From Apostichopus japonicus (Eukaryota; Echinodermata; Holothuroidea; Aspidochirotida; Stichopodidae): DNA of 64,000 bases. The notes beneath the pieces are model-generated. The model was not told where the DNA came from. It was given only the letters and a program-made list of their open reading frames with translations, and did no database searches. The position numbers and the translations under genes are program-made. Where the stretch lies: the NCBI RefSeq assembly GCF_037975245.1, contig NC_092570.1:2809501-2873500 (forward strand), given 5' to 3'. Positions 1 through 11,545 of this stretch are shown here, in pieces; the first letter of the stretch is position 1; each line of letters starts with the position of its first letter.

Positions 1-112
1 ATATGAATGTAAATGTAAATGTGTATGTGTATGTGAATGTAAATGTAAATGCAAATGCAAATGCAAATGCAAATGCAAACCCAAACGTAAACGTAAATAT
101 AAATGTAAATAT
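1..112. repeat. Hexanucleotide (AATGTA/AATGCA)n array
   Basis: Degenerate hexamer array (aatgta changing to aatgca, then aacgta) at the left edge of the window. It lies in the last visible intron of the SDR gene, only about 5 bp from the minus-strand donor at 119-118. Any open frame across it, such as an Asn-Val repeat on the plus strand, is a product of the repeat. Confidence 0.85.
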
Positions 113-119
113 TTCGTAC

Positions 120-241
120 CTTGGAATTGTCGTATGTAGTAACAACTCCCCAGACAAGGTTCATGGATCTAGCCGCGTTGTCAAAGAGTGACATCAAACG
201 TATAACCAGGCGAGGTGCTAATCTCAATGAGGGCGAGTACC
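120..241 (-). CDS. SDR gene 1, exon 7 (last visible)
   Basis: 122 bp, identical in length to the paralogous exon 56106-56227; acceptor CATCTTCAG, donor GTACG at 119. Encodes GYSPSLRLAPRLVIRLMSLF and DNAARSMNLVWGVVTTYDNSK, the C-terminal helix and TYDNSK turn of this family. It ends in phase 0; the expected last exon of about 43 codons is outside the window. Confidence 0.88.
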
Positions 242-3200
242 CTGAAGATGTAGAAAAGAAAGAAAAAGAGTCGGCTTCAACTAATTGATGATGATTGGTT
301 AGCATATACTCGTTTATGGTGCATGAAATCGTGACGTGGGATGACGTCACGTCATGTACAAAAGGTATGGGTCATAGTCGAGAAAGCAACTATATGTGAA
401 TCTTTTTAACTCCCAAACCGACACTTTTTGTTAACACATTTTAAATGATCTAAGAAAAATTGAATATGCAGTTAAAGTCATTCATCATAAATAAATTGTC
501 ATTTCTATGACATTGTGTTCCGTATGTGAAACTGTAATCCGAAGCTTTTCAGTTATATTTTTACATTATATAACAATGGAAAATGTCATATGCGAGCAAA
601 CATCATTTATTTCTTCTACATTCTCTATATTTCTAGAATCGTTTAGAGTAAACGTGCCTAACATTATGTTTGTGTTTACACGCGTTATATAGGCAAAATG
701 AAGACTTCAGATAGGAGGCTCTGTGACTAATCCCCGTCCCCCTCCCAGGGAACTAATCTGGCTATCGACGATACTGATCCCCCCTTCCCCCGCCTCTCCC
801 CCTCTCTCCGTCCCGGGCCTTGCAAACAAAGGAAATCTACCCAAGGCACACCTAGATCAAGAATCTACACCATTATACCAATGAATGGAAACAAAATTAC
901 ATTTAAAAAAAAAAACAAAGTATATAACCAGCTTTCTTTCAAATACAAATATAAAAATATATATATATATAAAAAATTGCGCCATCGGACAAAACTATAA
1001 TCATCATTGACAACAGACCATTAGGGCCAACAATCAACTAAATATCTATCAATAAATTAGTCATCAAAGATATGATGACGTAAATGTATGTATAGATTTT
1101 TCTAGATTGTCGAGTATTCTTGGAGACCTTTCTTTGGGTTAAAACAATGGAAAATTAACATATCTATTTATATATAATCACCATTGACAACAGACAATTA
1201 GGGCCAACAATCAGCCAAATATCTATCAATAAATTAGTCATCAAAGATGTGATGACGTAAATATATATATATAGATTTTTCTAGATTGTCGAGTATTCTT
1301 GGAGACCTTTCTTTAGGTTAAAGCAATGATAAAATAAACATATCTATTTATTTGTCACAAACATGCGATGGCCAGTGCAATAATATATACGTCGATGGCA
1401 ATGACATGACACGAGAATGTTTTTTTTTTCTGTTTTTCTTTTTTCTTATTACCTTGATCGTGAAATTCATCGTAGAGTTGTTTGCAAACATCACGATAGG
1501 TAAGACTCTTGTCTGTGATGAGGAATCGTTGTCCTGTAAGTATAACAATTAAGAAATTATGTTACATTTTTAACAATAATAATAATTATAATAATTAATA
1601 ATGTACCAAACACTTATAAGGCGCTTTATCTATCAAAAAGTTACTTTTATCGTAATGGATTAGAGCAATTTATCACAAATTAACGATGCGAATATTCCAA
1701 GTGCAGCAGATCCCTCGTGTCTTACGACATGCCAGCGAAAATCGGGGAAAAGGGTTTGCCCCGTCGCATGGCGGATTTGTTTTACTCTGACAAATGCATT
1801 GTTTCATAGCCAATAGAAAAACTTTGTACAACTATAGCACCATTGTGAACCAGCGGTAAGTTGCTTGCACATAACGCACACTACGATTACACAGTAGGCC
1901 TATAGGGTACGCAGAACTGAGATAACGGATTGGAATTTCGGACACATGAGAACTTTGCGGTAAGAGTGCCCAGATCCATATCCTGTTTATAGCTTAGGAT
2001 GAGAATGCCACATTTAAGGAACGAATCTGTTGTCACTAGTACAGAGGGCGCCATTGCTTTTATTTTTAATCGGGGATTACGTTGAGACAAAATTAGCAGA
2101 GAGAATACCTTTAATAAGCAAAAGTTTCAATGGAAGGGGACTGGGGTTGAGAGTGGATCAAGCTGTTTGTTTCTTTTGTATATATCCTGACTGTGTCTTA
2201 CATGGGTGACTGACTTCCCTTATAAGAGTAAAGAGTGTTTTGGAGAGCTCAATTGATTTGAACCCTGGATAAAATGTAAGCCACCTCTTACCAGCTGCCT
2301 GTTTCAATGTCATACATTTAATGTGAGCGTCAGCTACATCGCGGACATCGACCCAAGTGAATGCGATGTTTGGGATAAGAGGATCCCCTCCGACCATGAT
2401 TCGTTTGACTATGTCGAGACTCGTCGCTGCCTGATTGGCTACTGAAGGACCAATCACAAAGCCAGGCAAGACTGTGCAAAATTCGAATTTGTCTTTATCT
2501 GTAGCAATAAGTAAAATGAATTCGAATGGAATTCAAAACGTTCGTATATGATATGTGCATATACGTAAGCTGTATCTAACTGCAGTTAGATACAAAAAAG
2601 TTGCACTAATCATTTTATTATCGGCATATTATTCGTTTACAGTATCATTATATATCTAGGCCTAAATATGTTATTTATTATTATCTATTATATTATATAA
2701 ATATTATATATAGTTCATATTCAAGATCTATAGAATAGCTAGTATGGTTTGGTCAATTCCTAACCCTTTTGCAACTTGCATACAGCACGCTACATATAGC
2801 TAAGATGATACATAATGCTGAACCTAGCGTCACACCCCTTATCCGACCCCTCCCTCCCTTCTCCGCCTCCCCCTTTCCGACGCCAAGGCATTCTACAAGA
2901 AATTGAAATATCGTTTAGATGGCAAAGTTTTGAATTTATACCACAATACATCAAATACCGCACTGCACATGCATCTTATAACGTCTATAGTACATTAACA
3001 AGATTTATAGTTATGAGTTTATCGGCCTATATACATGAAACCAATACCTAGTTCATTTTACTGCGTACCAGTGGCGTACCAAAGACGAACCCGGAAGAGC
3101 GGACCCGGGGAAAGCAAACATCGGTGGATAGGCCTACCGAATTAATATCGACTTAGCGATGAAAAGGACTCAAATACCGGCCAAAAAAATGCCCCCTCCT

Positions 3201-6200
3201 CCCCAAAAAAAAACAAAAAAACAAACAATAATAGCAAGGAATGTCAGCTTGTGCTGCTTGCTAGGTTCCGCAAGCATCTACCTTCTTTTCTAGCCAAATT
3301 ATCTATGCAGTAAATTTTAATGGATGGAAAAAAAAACCCCAGAAGCAAGGGTCCGTTTTCCTGGCGGGTCCTTCCCTAGATCCGCCCCATGCGTACGCAA
3401 CTCAGCCTTAACACTTACCGTCAAGACTTTCTATATATTTGAATGCCTCTTTCTCCGCCATCAGTTTACTGATGATGTACGGTTCCGCCTCAGGTCCACC
3501 TCGACTCGGATCGGTCCAGTCTTCTTCGGTCAAAGGTCGAGTGGTATGATAAACTGAAGTACCAAGATGAAATGATATGTCGTATCAAAATCAAGTTGGA
3601 ATGTTGTTGTTGGCATGGCTGCTCTCATTATACTATTCCTTAAACCTATAAGTTTAGACAGACATTGCTACGGTGGCAGAAATGTCAAGAATTGATGTTA
3701 GGAAATGAAAAAAAAAATCAACACAGACTGTAAAAATCACCATGACCAACGAAACCAAGGTTTTCTAGTTCTAGTCAACGGCCTACTTCGGACACCCTAC
3801 CCCACCCAGCCTCTCCCCTCCCACCAATTTATATATACATTCTCATTTACCTGTTGAATATTCAACAACCCTGAACTACTGCAGCAACTAGTTGGGGCAT
3901 GTTTTCTAAGGCTAATACCTCTCTAAACTGTCCTCCCATAGCATGCTTCAAAGCACTCATATTGACAGTACAAAAAGCTCCTATACTTTGATAGAAACAT
4001 GATATTCATATACTGCTCATACTAACATTACTAGTGCTCTGAATCCGGAAATGAAAGGACAGTATAAAAGGAAAAACTAGTCCCAATTAACTGAATACCA
4101 TGTAGTCATGATATTACCTATAGCTAAATCCTCACTGGCACTGAGAGGTAATTAAATTTTAATTTGGTATTCATTCAATGTATAGCGTTCCGCGTTTGGT
4201 TGTGTACAACAAGTGTTTGCTATGCCCTTACAATGGCCGGTGACTCCGCGGCAGTTAAAAAACCTGTTCAGCTATTTTTAGTTGTGATAATCGAAAACAC
4301 AACACTTGGGTAGATTAAAGTCCAATCTCCAGCACTAAAAGCAAAGACTAACTTTAATAAGAGTTTCCATAAATAGATTCGCGACCAGGTTTGGTTTTCG
4401 TCTTTATATATATACAGTGTGCCTGTCTGATAATGAGATAAGCAATAATTAAGCTCATCTTTGCGGGAAGTCATGAAGAGTTCATATTCCGAATTTCCGA
4501 ATATATTTAAAACACAGGGAAACATGAAGGGAGAGAAAATGTGATGTCATTGTAGGATGTCATTGACAATGAAACCTATCGTCTGCTTTTTTATATATAT
4601 ATATATCTATATGTAAATACCTAATATATATATCTAAATATCTATATATCTATATATAAATACCTTATATATATCTAAATATCTATATATAAATATATAT
4701 ATCTATATATATATATAGGCATATATATATACTATATATAACTATATATATTACTATATAAATATATATATATCTAAATATCTATATAACTATATATAAA
4801 TATATATATATATATATATAGGCATATATATAACTATATATATTACTATATAAATATATATATATATATTTATATATATATATATATTCAATTATATATT
4901 CAATTATTGATTATTCACATAATTAAGATCATTCAGTGGAAAATAAATTCTGAGTAAGATTACTTATGGGTTGCAATGGTCTATCTTTATTTCAGTTGTC
5001 TTCGTTTGAGTAAAACGCGTTGACATCGATACAATTTCAGGATACTACATGAAAGGATGGCCAGTGCAAAGAGATGCATAAGGCAGTGAGGTGTGATGGT
5101 GGGGTGTGTGTGTGGGGGGGGGGGGTGGAAGGGTGGTTGGAATTGAATATGATATGTATCCTTGTGTTGCATGTGATTGTTAAGTAGAAAAATTCGAAAG
5201 AAATTATGAGAAAAAATAATAATGTTTGTTAATGATCATCATAATCATTTTTAAATAATAACCTCTTACCGCCAACGGAAGCGACCGAGCTTGTGATGAC
5301 AACTCGTTTTACGGTACCCGCTTCTTTGCAAGCTCTGAGGACGCTAAGGGTCCCATCAACAGCTGGACGTACTACCTCCTCGGCATTCTTAGGTTGTTCG
5401 AAAGGGAACGGACTAGCGGTATGGAGCACGTGAGAACATCCTTCTACTGCACTGTGTGTGATTTTGAACGTTAGATATGAAAATACTAAAGAAAACCCGA
5501 TTTTCAAAAAATGAACACCATTATATATGATTTGCTATAATCAGGAGCATATTGACTAGTCTGGCCGCCCTGGAAGTTCCCGAGTGACCAGAGCAATAGG
5601 GGCGGGGGGGGGGGGGTCCACTATCATTCCTAACCTCTAAATCATATACTTACGCCTTCGTATAAGTTATTTTTAGGATTGCATATCTTACCCATGTAGG
5701 AAAGATTCTCGTATGTAAGAGAAGTGGGCTAAGTCTATAAACACTTTGCGTTATAGGTTACCGTCACTATACCCTTTTTTATAATATTTAACAACAAAAA
5801 TGATTCATTTTTAGTTTATGTCAGAGGAGAGCATTAAAATTGCGATCGTTAGTTGCTCTTATATCGCTAAATTATGAATTTCAGAAAAACGTTTACGATG
5901 GCCGATAGGTCTGACGACATGAGGGTCGAGAGTACAGCCCTGTGGCACGGGGTCAATTACGGGGCCCGGGGAAGAATGGGATAAAAAAAAAAATATGTTT
6001 TCTCATTGTCATAAAAGCATATTTGGGAGAATTCAAGAATTTGGAAAGGGGGTCGGATGACATAAGTATCCAAGAAGTCCAACGTGGCTTTCGTAGGCAC
6101 CGATGACCGGTTGAGTAATTAAATGTTACCCTCACCCCCTCCCCCCTCCCCACCCTAATTCCCTGCCCAAATTCCCTTGCTTTTCCTCTGATACATCATT

Positions 6201-8808
6201 AGTACCCTCTTGCGCTTATCTTTACCTTTTCCAAGTTTCTGGGCTTAGTAAATCTGCCTCGACGAGTTCAAGGGTCCCCGGGGTCCTTTCTGCTAGAGAT
6301 TTCAATGGATCAACTTTGTTAGGGTTACTGAGACTGCGCACTGTCCCTCTTACAGTGTAACCCTTCGTTAAAAGTTCATTGACTATGCATGAAGCTACGT
6401 AACCAGATGCGCCAGTAACGAGTACTCCTAAAAGAAAAAGAAGAAGAAGAAGGAAGGAAGGAGGAAGGCACAAAAGAGTAGAGCGAGAAAGGACTCGAAA
6501 ATTGGTAAAAATAGAATGAAAAATAGAGGGCAACATCCAAAATAGAAATAGAAATGATGAATTCTATCCATCTCACTATAATGTCTATTATTTTGTCTCA
6601 TTGTTTCTTGTTTGTCTACATGTTAGTTTGTGTGATAGATTTCGTTATTTGACGGACATGTGTTTGTGAGTGGTATCAGATTTGATATATAGAGCGTTGG
6701 GGAGCGACGTTACTGTGGTATTTTGTCTGACTTAATTCACCGTCAAAGTTTGGCAACTAAACTAGAAGAAGTCTATAGCTGTGTTCAGTAGTTAAATCAT
6801 ATTGGCAATGTCTGTGTGTGTGACTGTATATATGTTTGTCTGTTCAGCTAACATTCAAACACATCACTCGTATCATTTACAGACTAGCGCGATGTACTTT
6901 TGAACCCGCATTCCATTTGGAATTTATTTCATATTCCTCGGGGCTACGAACTATGATATCTAATTTCCTCGCAGATTATAATTAACCCCCCCCCCCCTTC
7001 TCATTATTGACATCCCTCTGTATACTATCAGAAAAATGATGAACTTTACGAGTGTGATTGTTTGGATTTGAAAGACATTTTGTCGCTTTATTGACTATAA
7101 CATCATTCGTTTTTAATGTATTACCGACATATTCTATATTGAGTGTTAGGAATGCTGATCGGCAATATAAGATTATAAGACTGAACTTTGAAACAGTTAT
7201 CATTTTCATGTGATGCAGCGCCACCCTCTATGTAACAATGTACAGTGACGTACACTGTTTAGAATGTTGGTCTAGGGAAAATATTTGAAATTATTTAATA
7301 TTATATTTGATTTAAAAAAGAAGAAGAAACAATAAGTTCAAAGTTTTCACGATGAGTCAATAACATGGGTGGAAATTAGTACGCCGATGCAAAAGTGATG
7401 GCGCTCTGTACTATTATTATAGTCAACGTAGTCTGTATATAAGCGACCCGATATATGATTAGCCAGGTTTCGGTACGTATCGTTAAGGCTCTTGCAATAT
7501 AAACACACATGACTCCAAATGAATGACTATGTTGTTTATTTGTTATACGTTCAGTTGAACACAATTGACTTTTGTAAAAGAAAACGTGTTTTACTCTTCA
7601 CAGGAAACACCATATTTCCCTCTAGTACTGAACAAAAATGCAGATTAAGAACCCAAGCCTACTGTAAAAGTGGACACAAACCCTACCAAACAATGTTGGT
7701 TTTATGTGGTAGAGATAACAAAATTCCCAAACAGCTAAGAAAAATCATCTTTCATTTGGGTGATATATCGCAGATTTAACCTTATACTCCACATACAAGA
7801 AAAGTCTAAGTATGACATCATTCAGCCACATATTTTGCTTAATATTTTTTATGAAGTTCTCTTAATGGATTAAAATAGTATACATATTTCTGTGATGAAG
7901 ATGTGTTTTTGTAAACGCTGAATCTTAAAGTATTGAACCTTGTAACATGACCTAATCATGGCATTGGTATCAGTATCAAACACTTTTGACATTCTACCTT
8001 GAAAATATGCAAAAAAATACAATAAGAAAGTAGAATTATAGGTTCAGATCCTAGTGGCTTTAATACATCACAGTAAATAGATTTACAAAGTGACATGACA
8101 TGACGTTTAAACAAGGATATCTCCTAGACGGAACAAGATGTTCCTTTTGGTTTGGGATGACTTGTTCTTTTTTACAAAGTTCCCTGTCCTAGAAAAACTA
8201 ACGATTGGGTTATTGTCCCATTAATGTAAACAGTAGTAAACACGTCGAGGCTTAATGACACATATGGTTTTCATGACAAGCTGCGAACCATATAAAGCTT
8301 CCTCTGCCGCATTCGAGTTATTTGAATGTTTCCACATCAAAACAGCACTTTCTATTAACTATATTTGTATACTTTGTCAACAATACGGTACTTTCTTATT
8401 ACAGTCTTCTAAACAAAATTTTTATATAGCTAAAGTGTAAAAATTGTTTACGGGTACCGTCCTTTCCTTGAACATAATGGGGAACTTCTTATTTATGAAA
8501 AAGGGTTACTTTTGTGCTTTCCATAAACAAAGTTGTGGGTGATGAAGGGTAGGTGGGCATGTGCCACCCTCAATTCCCCCACCCACTGGCTACTGAATAT
8601 TTCAGTGAATGAACTACATACGATAAAGTGGCTTATAATATGACGTCTATGTTTGGTGGAAATTTAGATTTAAATACTTACTTGAGACGTTTTCATCTTT
8701 AGTGGCTGCAGATGAGTTGCCCCTTCGTGAGACTACGGCAGGACCAACAAAACTTCTTGGTTTCAGAATGATGTCCACAGACGCGAGTAGACTCCGCAAG
8801 ACCCTCAT
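120..8808 (-). CDS. DFR-like extended SDR oxidoreductase with putative mitochondrial leader (3' end outside window)
   Basis: Seven exons read in minus order: 8808-8682, 6427-6226, 5451-5270, 3553-3419, 2498-2292, 1533-1453 and 241-120. All join in frame at GT-AG sites and give 352 residues; a final exon must lie left of base 1. The product is an NAD(P)H-dependent extended short-chain dehydrogenase of the dihydroflavonol-4-reductase/aldehyde-reductase group. Visible marks are the Rossmann start VLVTGASGYVAS, the basic cofactor strand RGTVRS, HTASPFP, the catalytic serine in ITSSVAS, the YIISK active-site YxxxK, and VDVRDVADAH. The first exon adds about 42 residues rich in Arg, Ser and Ala (MRVLRSLLAS...) before the fold, with no acidic residue until position 12, as in a mitochondrial presequence. 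An in-frame TGA lies just upstream of the chosen ATG, which has A at -3. The substrate is unknown; animals do not make flavonoids, so the family name does not give the reaction. Introns hold AT arrays, simple repeats and a 177-bp tandem duplication. Confidence 0.85.
996..1350. repeat. 177-bp tandem duplication in SDR gene 1 intron 6
   Basis: Copies start at 996 (TATAATCATCATTGACAAC) and 1173 (TATAATCACCATTGACAAC). They stay alignable through CTAGATTGTCGAGTATTC to ACATATCTATTTA at 1350, differing at scattered bases and in the length of an AT stretch. The second copy ends about 100 bp from the donor side of exon 6. Confidence 0.9.
1453..1533 (-). CDS. SDR gene 1, exon 6
   Basis: 81 bp, identical in length to the paralogous exon 56848-56928; acceptor TTACAG, donor GTAATAAG. 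Encodes GQRFLITDKSLTYRDVCKQ and LYDEFHDQG. The correct frame differs from the longer open frame over the same bases. A 177-bp tandem duplication ends about 100 bp to its left. Confidence 0.85.
2292..2498 (-). CDS. SDR gene 1, exon 5
   Basis: 207 bp, the same length as the paralogous exon at 57346-57552; acceptor GCTACAG, donor GTAAGAGG. Encodes DKDKFEFCTVLPGFVIGPSV through MTLKQAAG, including the conserved PGFVIGP loop and WVDVRDVADAH. The open frame continues past the donor for about 40 meaningless codons. Confidence 0.92.
3419..3553 (-). CDS. SDR gene 1, exon 4 (YxxxK active site)
   Basis: 135 bp; acceptor TACTTCAG, donor GTAAGTG. Encodes VYHTTRPLTEEDWTD through LMAEKEAFKYIESLD and carries the catalytic pair as YIISK. 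It was found only by searching between its neighbours for the missing active-site exon; phase 1 at both ends fits. A plus-strand open frame here is its shadow. Confidence 0.88.
4590..4900. repeat. AT-rich microsatellite cluster
   Basis: About 300 bp of interleaved TA, TATC and TAAATA repeats in intron 3 of SDR gene 1, between exons at 3553 and 5270. There is no coding signal. Runs TATATATATAGGCATATATA and CTATATATTACTATATAAAT recur, so the tract has grown partly by duplication of longer blocks. Confidence 0.9.
5270..5451 (-). CDS. SDR gene 1, exon 3
   Basis: 182 bp; acceptor CACACAG, donor GTAAGAG. Encodes AVEGCSHVLHTASPFP through VVITSSVASVG, including the active-site serine strand. It is two codons longer than the paralogous exon at 59851-60026. 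Confidence 0.92.
6226..6427 (-). CDS. SDR gene 1, exon 2 (Rossmann start)
   Basis: 202 bp; acceptor TTTTAG, donor GTAAAG. Encodes VLVTGASGYVAS through LVEADLLSPETWK, the dinucleotide-binding glycine motif and second beta-alpha unit. The size is identical to exon 2 of the paralogue at 60433-60634. Confidence 0.92.
8070..8145. repeat. Dispersed repeat fragment (partner at 52556-52632)
   Basis: The stretch with GATTTACAAAGTGACA, TTTAAACAAGGATATCTCC and ACGGAACAAGATG aligns with 52556-52632 (GGTTTACAAAATGACA, TTTAAACGAGGATGTCTTCC, TGGAACAAGAT). The family is unknown. This copy is in intron 1 of SDR gene 1. Confidence 0.55.
8682..8808 (-). CDS. SDR gene 1, exon 1 (leader peptide)
   Basis: ATG at 8808, donor GTAAGT at 8681; 127 bp, phase 1 end. 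It encodes 42 residues starting MRVLRSLLAS and ending TKDENVS. The split codon A+GA gives Arg directly before VLVTGASGY. The composition (five Arg, many Ser/Ala/Val, late first acidic residue) fits a mitochondrial targeting leader. The SDR paralogue at 61380 has only nine residues here. Confidence 0.75.
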
Positions 8809-9232
8809 GATTCATACCATGTAACACGATAGACGTGGTCTTCTACTACCGTGAGTTCCACATGGGATATAAATTATAACTTCACAGGACAGTGTCTATA
8901 CATATGAACTTTTAATTAGAATTGAATGGTCAATTAAAGAAGATTCCAAAGGTTAATCACGTGAAAGCAAATAATTTTAAGTAATTTGTTGCCTTCAAAT
9001 TCTTATCATTTGTAGATGATCGAAGTTCGAAGAGTGATAAGAGGGCCTCTAATTCCACTACACGTTGTAGGATTATGGTCTATCGGTTACTGTAGAGCAT
9101 CGTGTTGGATAAACAGACATGTCAGTCAGACAGACAAGATTCAAATGTAAACAAACAAATTGTAAAAGAGTGGAATAAAATGCTAAAAAAATGTGCATGA
9201 ATAACGGAAAGCGACGTCTGTTTAATAATCTG

Positions 9233-9395
9233 TCTTCAAGTCTGCGCGCAGACTAAACCGCGAAACGTATTATCTGTACGGCTGTCTATAGTACGCGATA
9301 TTATCACAGAACAGACAGCTCTGTCCGCGGCGCAGACGGATAGTTGCGCAGACAGCTGCGCAGAGAGACAGCTCTGTCAGCGGCGATTATTGCTT
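9233..9395. promoter_or_regulatory. GC-rich palindrome cluster upstream of SDR gene 1
   Basis: The perfect 16-bp palindrome AGTCTGCGCGCAGACT lies at 9238-9253. It is followed by repeated GACAGCTCTGTC, GCGCAGAC and GACAGCTGCGCAGA motifs to about 9395, in otherwise AT-rich DNA. It starts about 430 bp upstream of the gene's ATG on the minus strand, so a promoter role is possible but not shown. It may instead be a degraded inverted-repeat element. Confidence 0.4.
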
Positions 9396-9569
9396 ATACA
9401 TAGGCCTACCGAATTTGTAAACAACGCGAAGAAGTAGGCCTTGTCAGCACAGCGTCCTCTATACTAACATTGACCTTTTTAACCTCTAGATTATACGATG
9501 ATTTAGGTATAGTCAACCGCGGCCGATTATAACCGTTTTATGAAAGAGTAAATGGAATAGCAGTTTTGT

Positions 9570-9602
9570 ATTAGCATATCATTAGCATATCATTAGCATA
9601 TT
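9570..9602. repeat. Three tandem ATTAGCATATC units
   Basis: Three exact or near-exact 11-bp units. The minus strand reads ATGCTAAT three times, one helical turn apart; this resembles POU/octamer-type sites (canonical ATGCAAAT). It lies about 760-790 bp upstream of the SDR gene 1 ATG. A regulatory role is inference. Confidence 0.5.
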
Positions 9603-9712
9603 GATATATCAGCAGACTAATGACACCATCGGGGCTGCAAACTAACGTATATAACGTATATAATTATGACTGATGGCATGTAGGAAAATGCCTTGAGAAA
9701 TAATTTAGAATT

Positions 9713-10108
9713 TTGGTCTTTGACCTCCTTAAAATAGGCTTCTTGTACTGAACGTATCACAACTACATACTAAATATGAGATTGGTCCAAGCTTCCCTTC
9801 TAGATATTGTGTTTACACATTTTGACCCCCAGTGACCCCAAAGGAACTTTGACCTCCACAACATACAATAGGCTTCTGTTACTTGATGTGGTACTCCTTC
9901 ACAAGAAGTACAAGATTGATCAAAGCTTCCCTTCTGGAGATATCGTGTTTACAAGGGTTTCACAATTTGACCCCTAAATGACCTTTGACCTTCTTTTCAA
10001 AAAATAGGTTCTTCTACTTAATGTGCACAACTACTCACCAAATATGAGATTGGTCCAAGCTTCCATACTTGAGATATCGTGTTTACAAGCAATGAGTCAC
10101 ACACACGT
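9713..10108 (+). repeat. Dispersed tandem array of ~130-bp units with TGACCTTTGACCT motif (copy 1)
   Basis: About three diverged units carrying, in order, TGACCTTTGACCT, AATAGGCTTCTTGTACT, ATATGAGATTGGTCCAAGC and GATATCGTGTTTACA. It ends in GAGTCACACACAC. At 9979-9991 the motif is the perfect complement of AGGTCAAAGGTCA, a DR1 nuclear-receptor element. A second array of the same family is at 43150-43890, with the same order and the same CACACA end. Confidence 0.85.
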
Positions 10109-10637
10109 ACCACACTCGCAAAGCCGGTGGACAAATTATAGGGCCGTGTGTATTAAAACAATAAAGAGGGCGTCAAAGCAGAACTCTTGCCCCCCCCCCC
10201 TCCCTCCAAATGACAATGGTAACGAAAAGAAATAATAAATTAAAACAAAACAGAGAGAAACTTAGAAGTTCTCTGCAAATAATTATCAGATGAAGAACAA
10301 AAGACATATTAAAAGTTTAGCGATATTACTACTTTTATTCTTTGAGAAAATAAAAAAGTTGGATTTATTTTGTTTAATCCAGATTAATGTATTTATATCC
10401 GCGTTGCTTTAATAGCATGTGTTGTCTGTCATGGATTGCTGGCTTTATATGAACTTGAAATGGTTGCGTGCACCCATCCACCAATGTTGAAGGTTGCCAA
10501 CACCCCTCAAGATTACAAACCAATTTGTACAAAGGGATCAAAACTTTATCAAAACTGCTGGGTTGCATTTAAAACGACGCATATATGAATGATGGGAATT
10601 GCACTGAATTAAACATGGTAATTGCATAAAGAAAAAA

Positions 10638-10784
10638 AATATATATATATATATATATGTATATGTATATATATATAGTTATAGTTATATATATATATAT
10701 ATAAATTCAGTTATATATATATATATATAGGCTATATATATATATATTTATATATCTATATATATATTTATATATATACTTACA

Positions 10785-10815
<31 letters not shown>
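10638..10815. repeat. AT microsatellite
   Basis: About 180 bp of TA dinucleotides with interruptions. There is nothing else between the preceding array and the SINE at 11327 except AT-rich unique DNA with a few short homopolymers. Confidence 0.9.
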
Positions 10816-11326
10816 TAAGATTCATGACGTTACTTCCGCACAAAGAAAAGAGATGTTTAGAAGTGACATGTTGCATTCTGAGACCCAATCAGACTATAAA
10901 ATAGGCCTATAATTTCGTCTTATCACAGGGTTATGCTTTTTCATTTGAATGTAAAAATCCCGTAATTGAACCAAATCCGCTCGGGCAATATAGGCTATTA
11001 ATAAAACCTGAACTATAAATTTACATATTAAAGTCATTAATTTGATATCATTTAAGCATATAGATTAAGTTAATTGAAATAGAGTTTGCTACACAAATTG
11101 TTTAAAAAAAATTCAAGGATCATGAGGTTAAACTGTACAAAACATCGAGATTAATAATAATAATAGGACAGCCTTGTGATTTAATATCATATATACATTG
11201 CGATATACAGTGCGTGTACATGGCATACTGTGGGTATGCTAAAGATTCGTATGCACGATTAACTACTCGCCTGGCTTGTACTCGTACTGTTGTATACGCT
11301 TATACTACCAGTATGTATGTATTTTA

Positions 11327-11545
11327 GATCCTCCTGCAAGCAGGAACTCGCGAAGAAGCCTCATTGGCTTATCAAAGCCGCAAGCTGACCGAAGTTAGTC
11401 TCTTACATTCATATTTAACGTCCATGATTATGAATTGTTAATTGTCAACAACTCTGTAACTGGACGACATACATTAATCTGGGAGTGACTCGAACCGGGG
11501 ACCTTATGATTGAAAGGCACCGGCGTTAACCACTGGTTATACTAC
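11327..11545 (-). mobile_element. tRNA-derived SINE, family 1, copy A
   Basis: Read on the minus strand, the head carries an A-box-like AACCAGTGGTTAACGCC and a clear B box GGTTCGAGTC about 40 bases on. An unrelated body of about 140 bp follows (GTCGTCCAGTTACAG, then CTTCGGTCAGCTTGCGG), ending TTCCTGCTTGCAGGAGGATC with a short ACATAC-type tail. Order, spacing and tail are those of a LINE-mobilised tRNA SINE. Two more copies in this window share the full body. Confidence 0.85.

Noticed and set aside
6222-6536. 104-residue reading MLPSIFHS... as the N-terminus of SDR gene 1
   Set aside because: The part before VLVTGASGY is intron; a proper acceptor at 6429-6428 and a leader exon at 8682-8808 with matching phase explain the start.
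11475-11545. A functional tRNA gene
   Set aside because: The boxes are present but the acceptor stem does not close and the sequence continues into a body shared by two other copies, so it is a SINE head.
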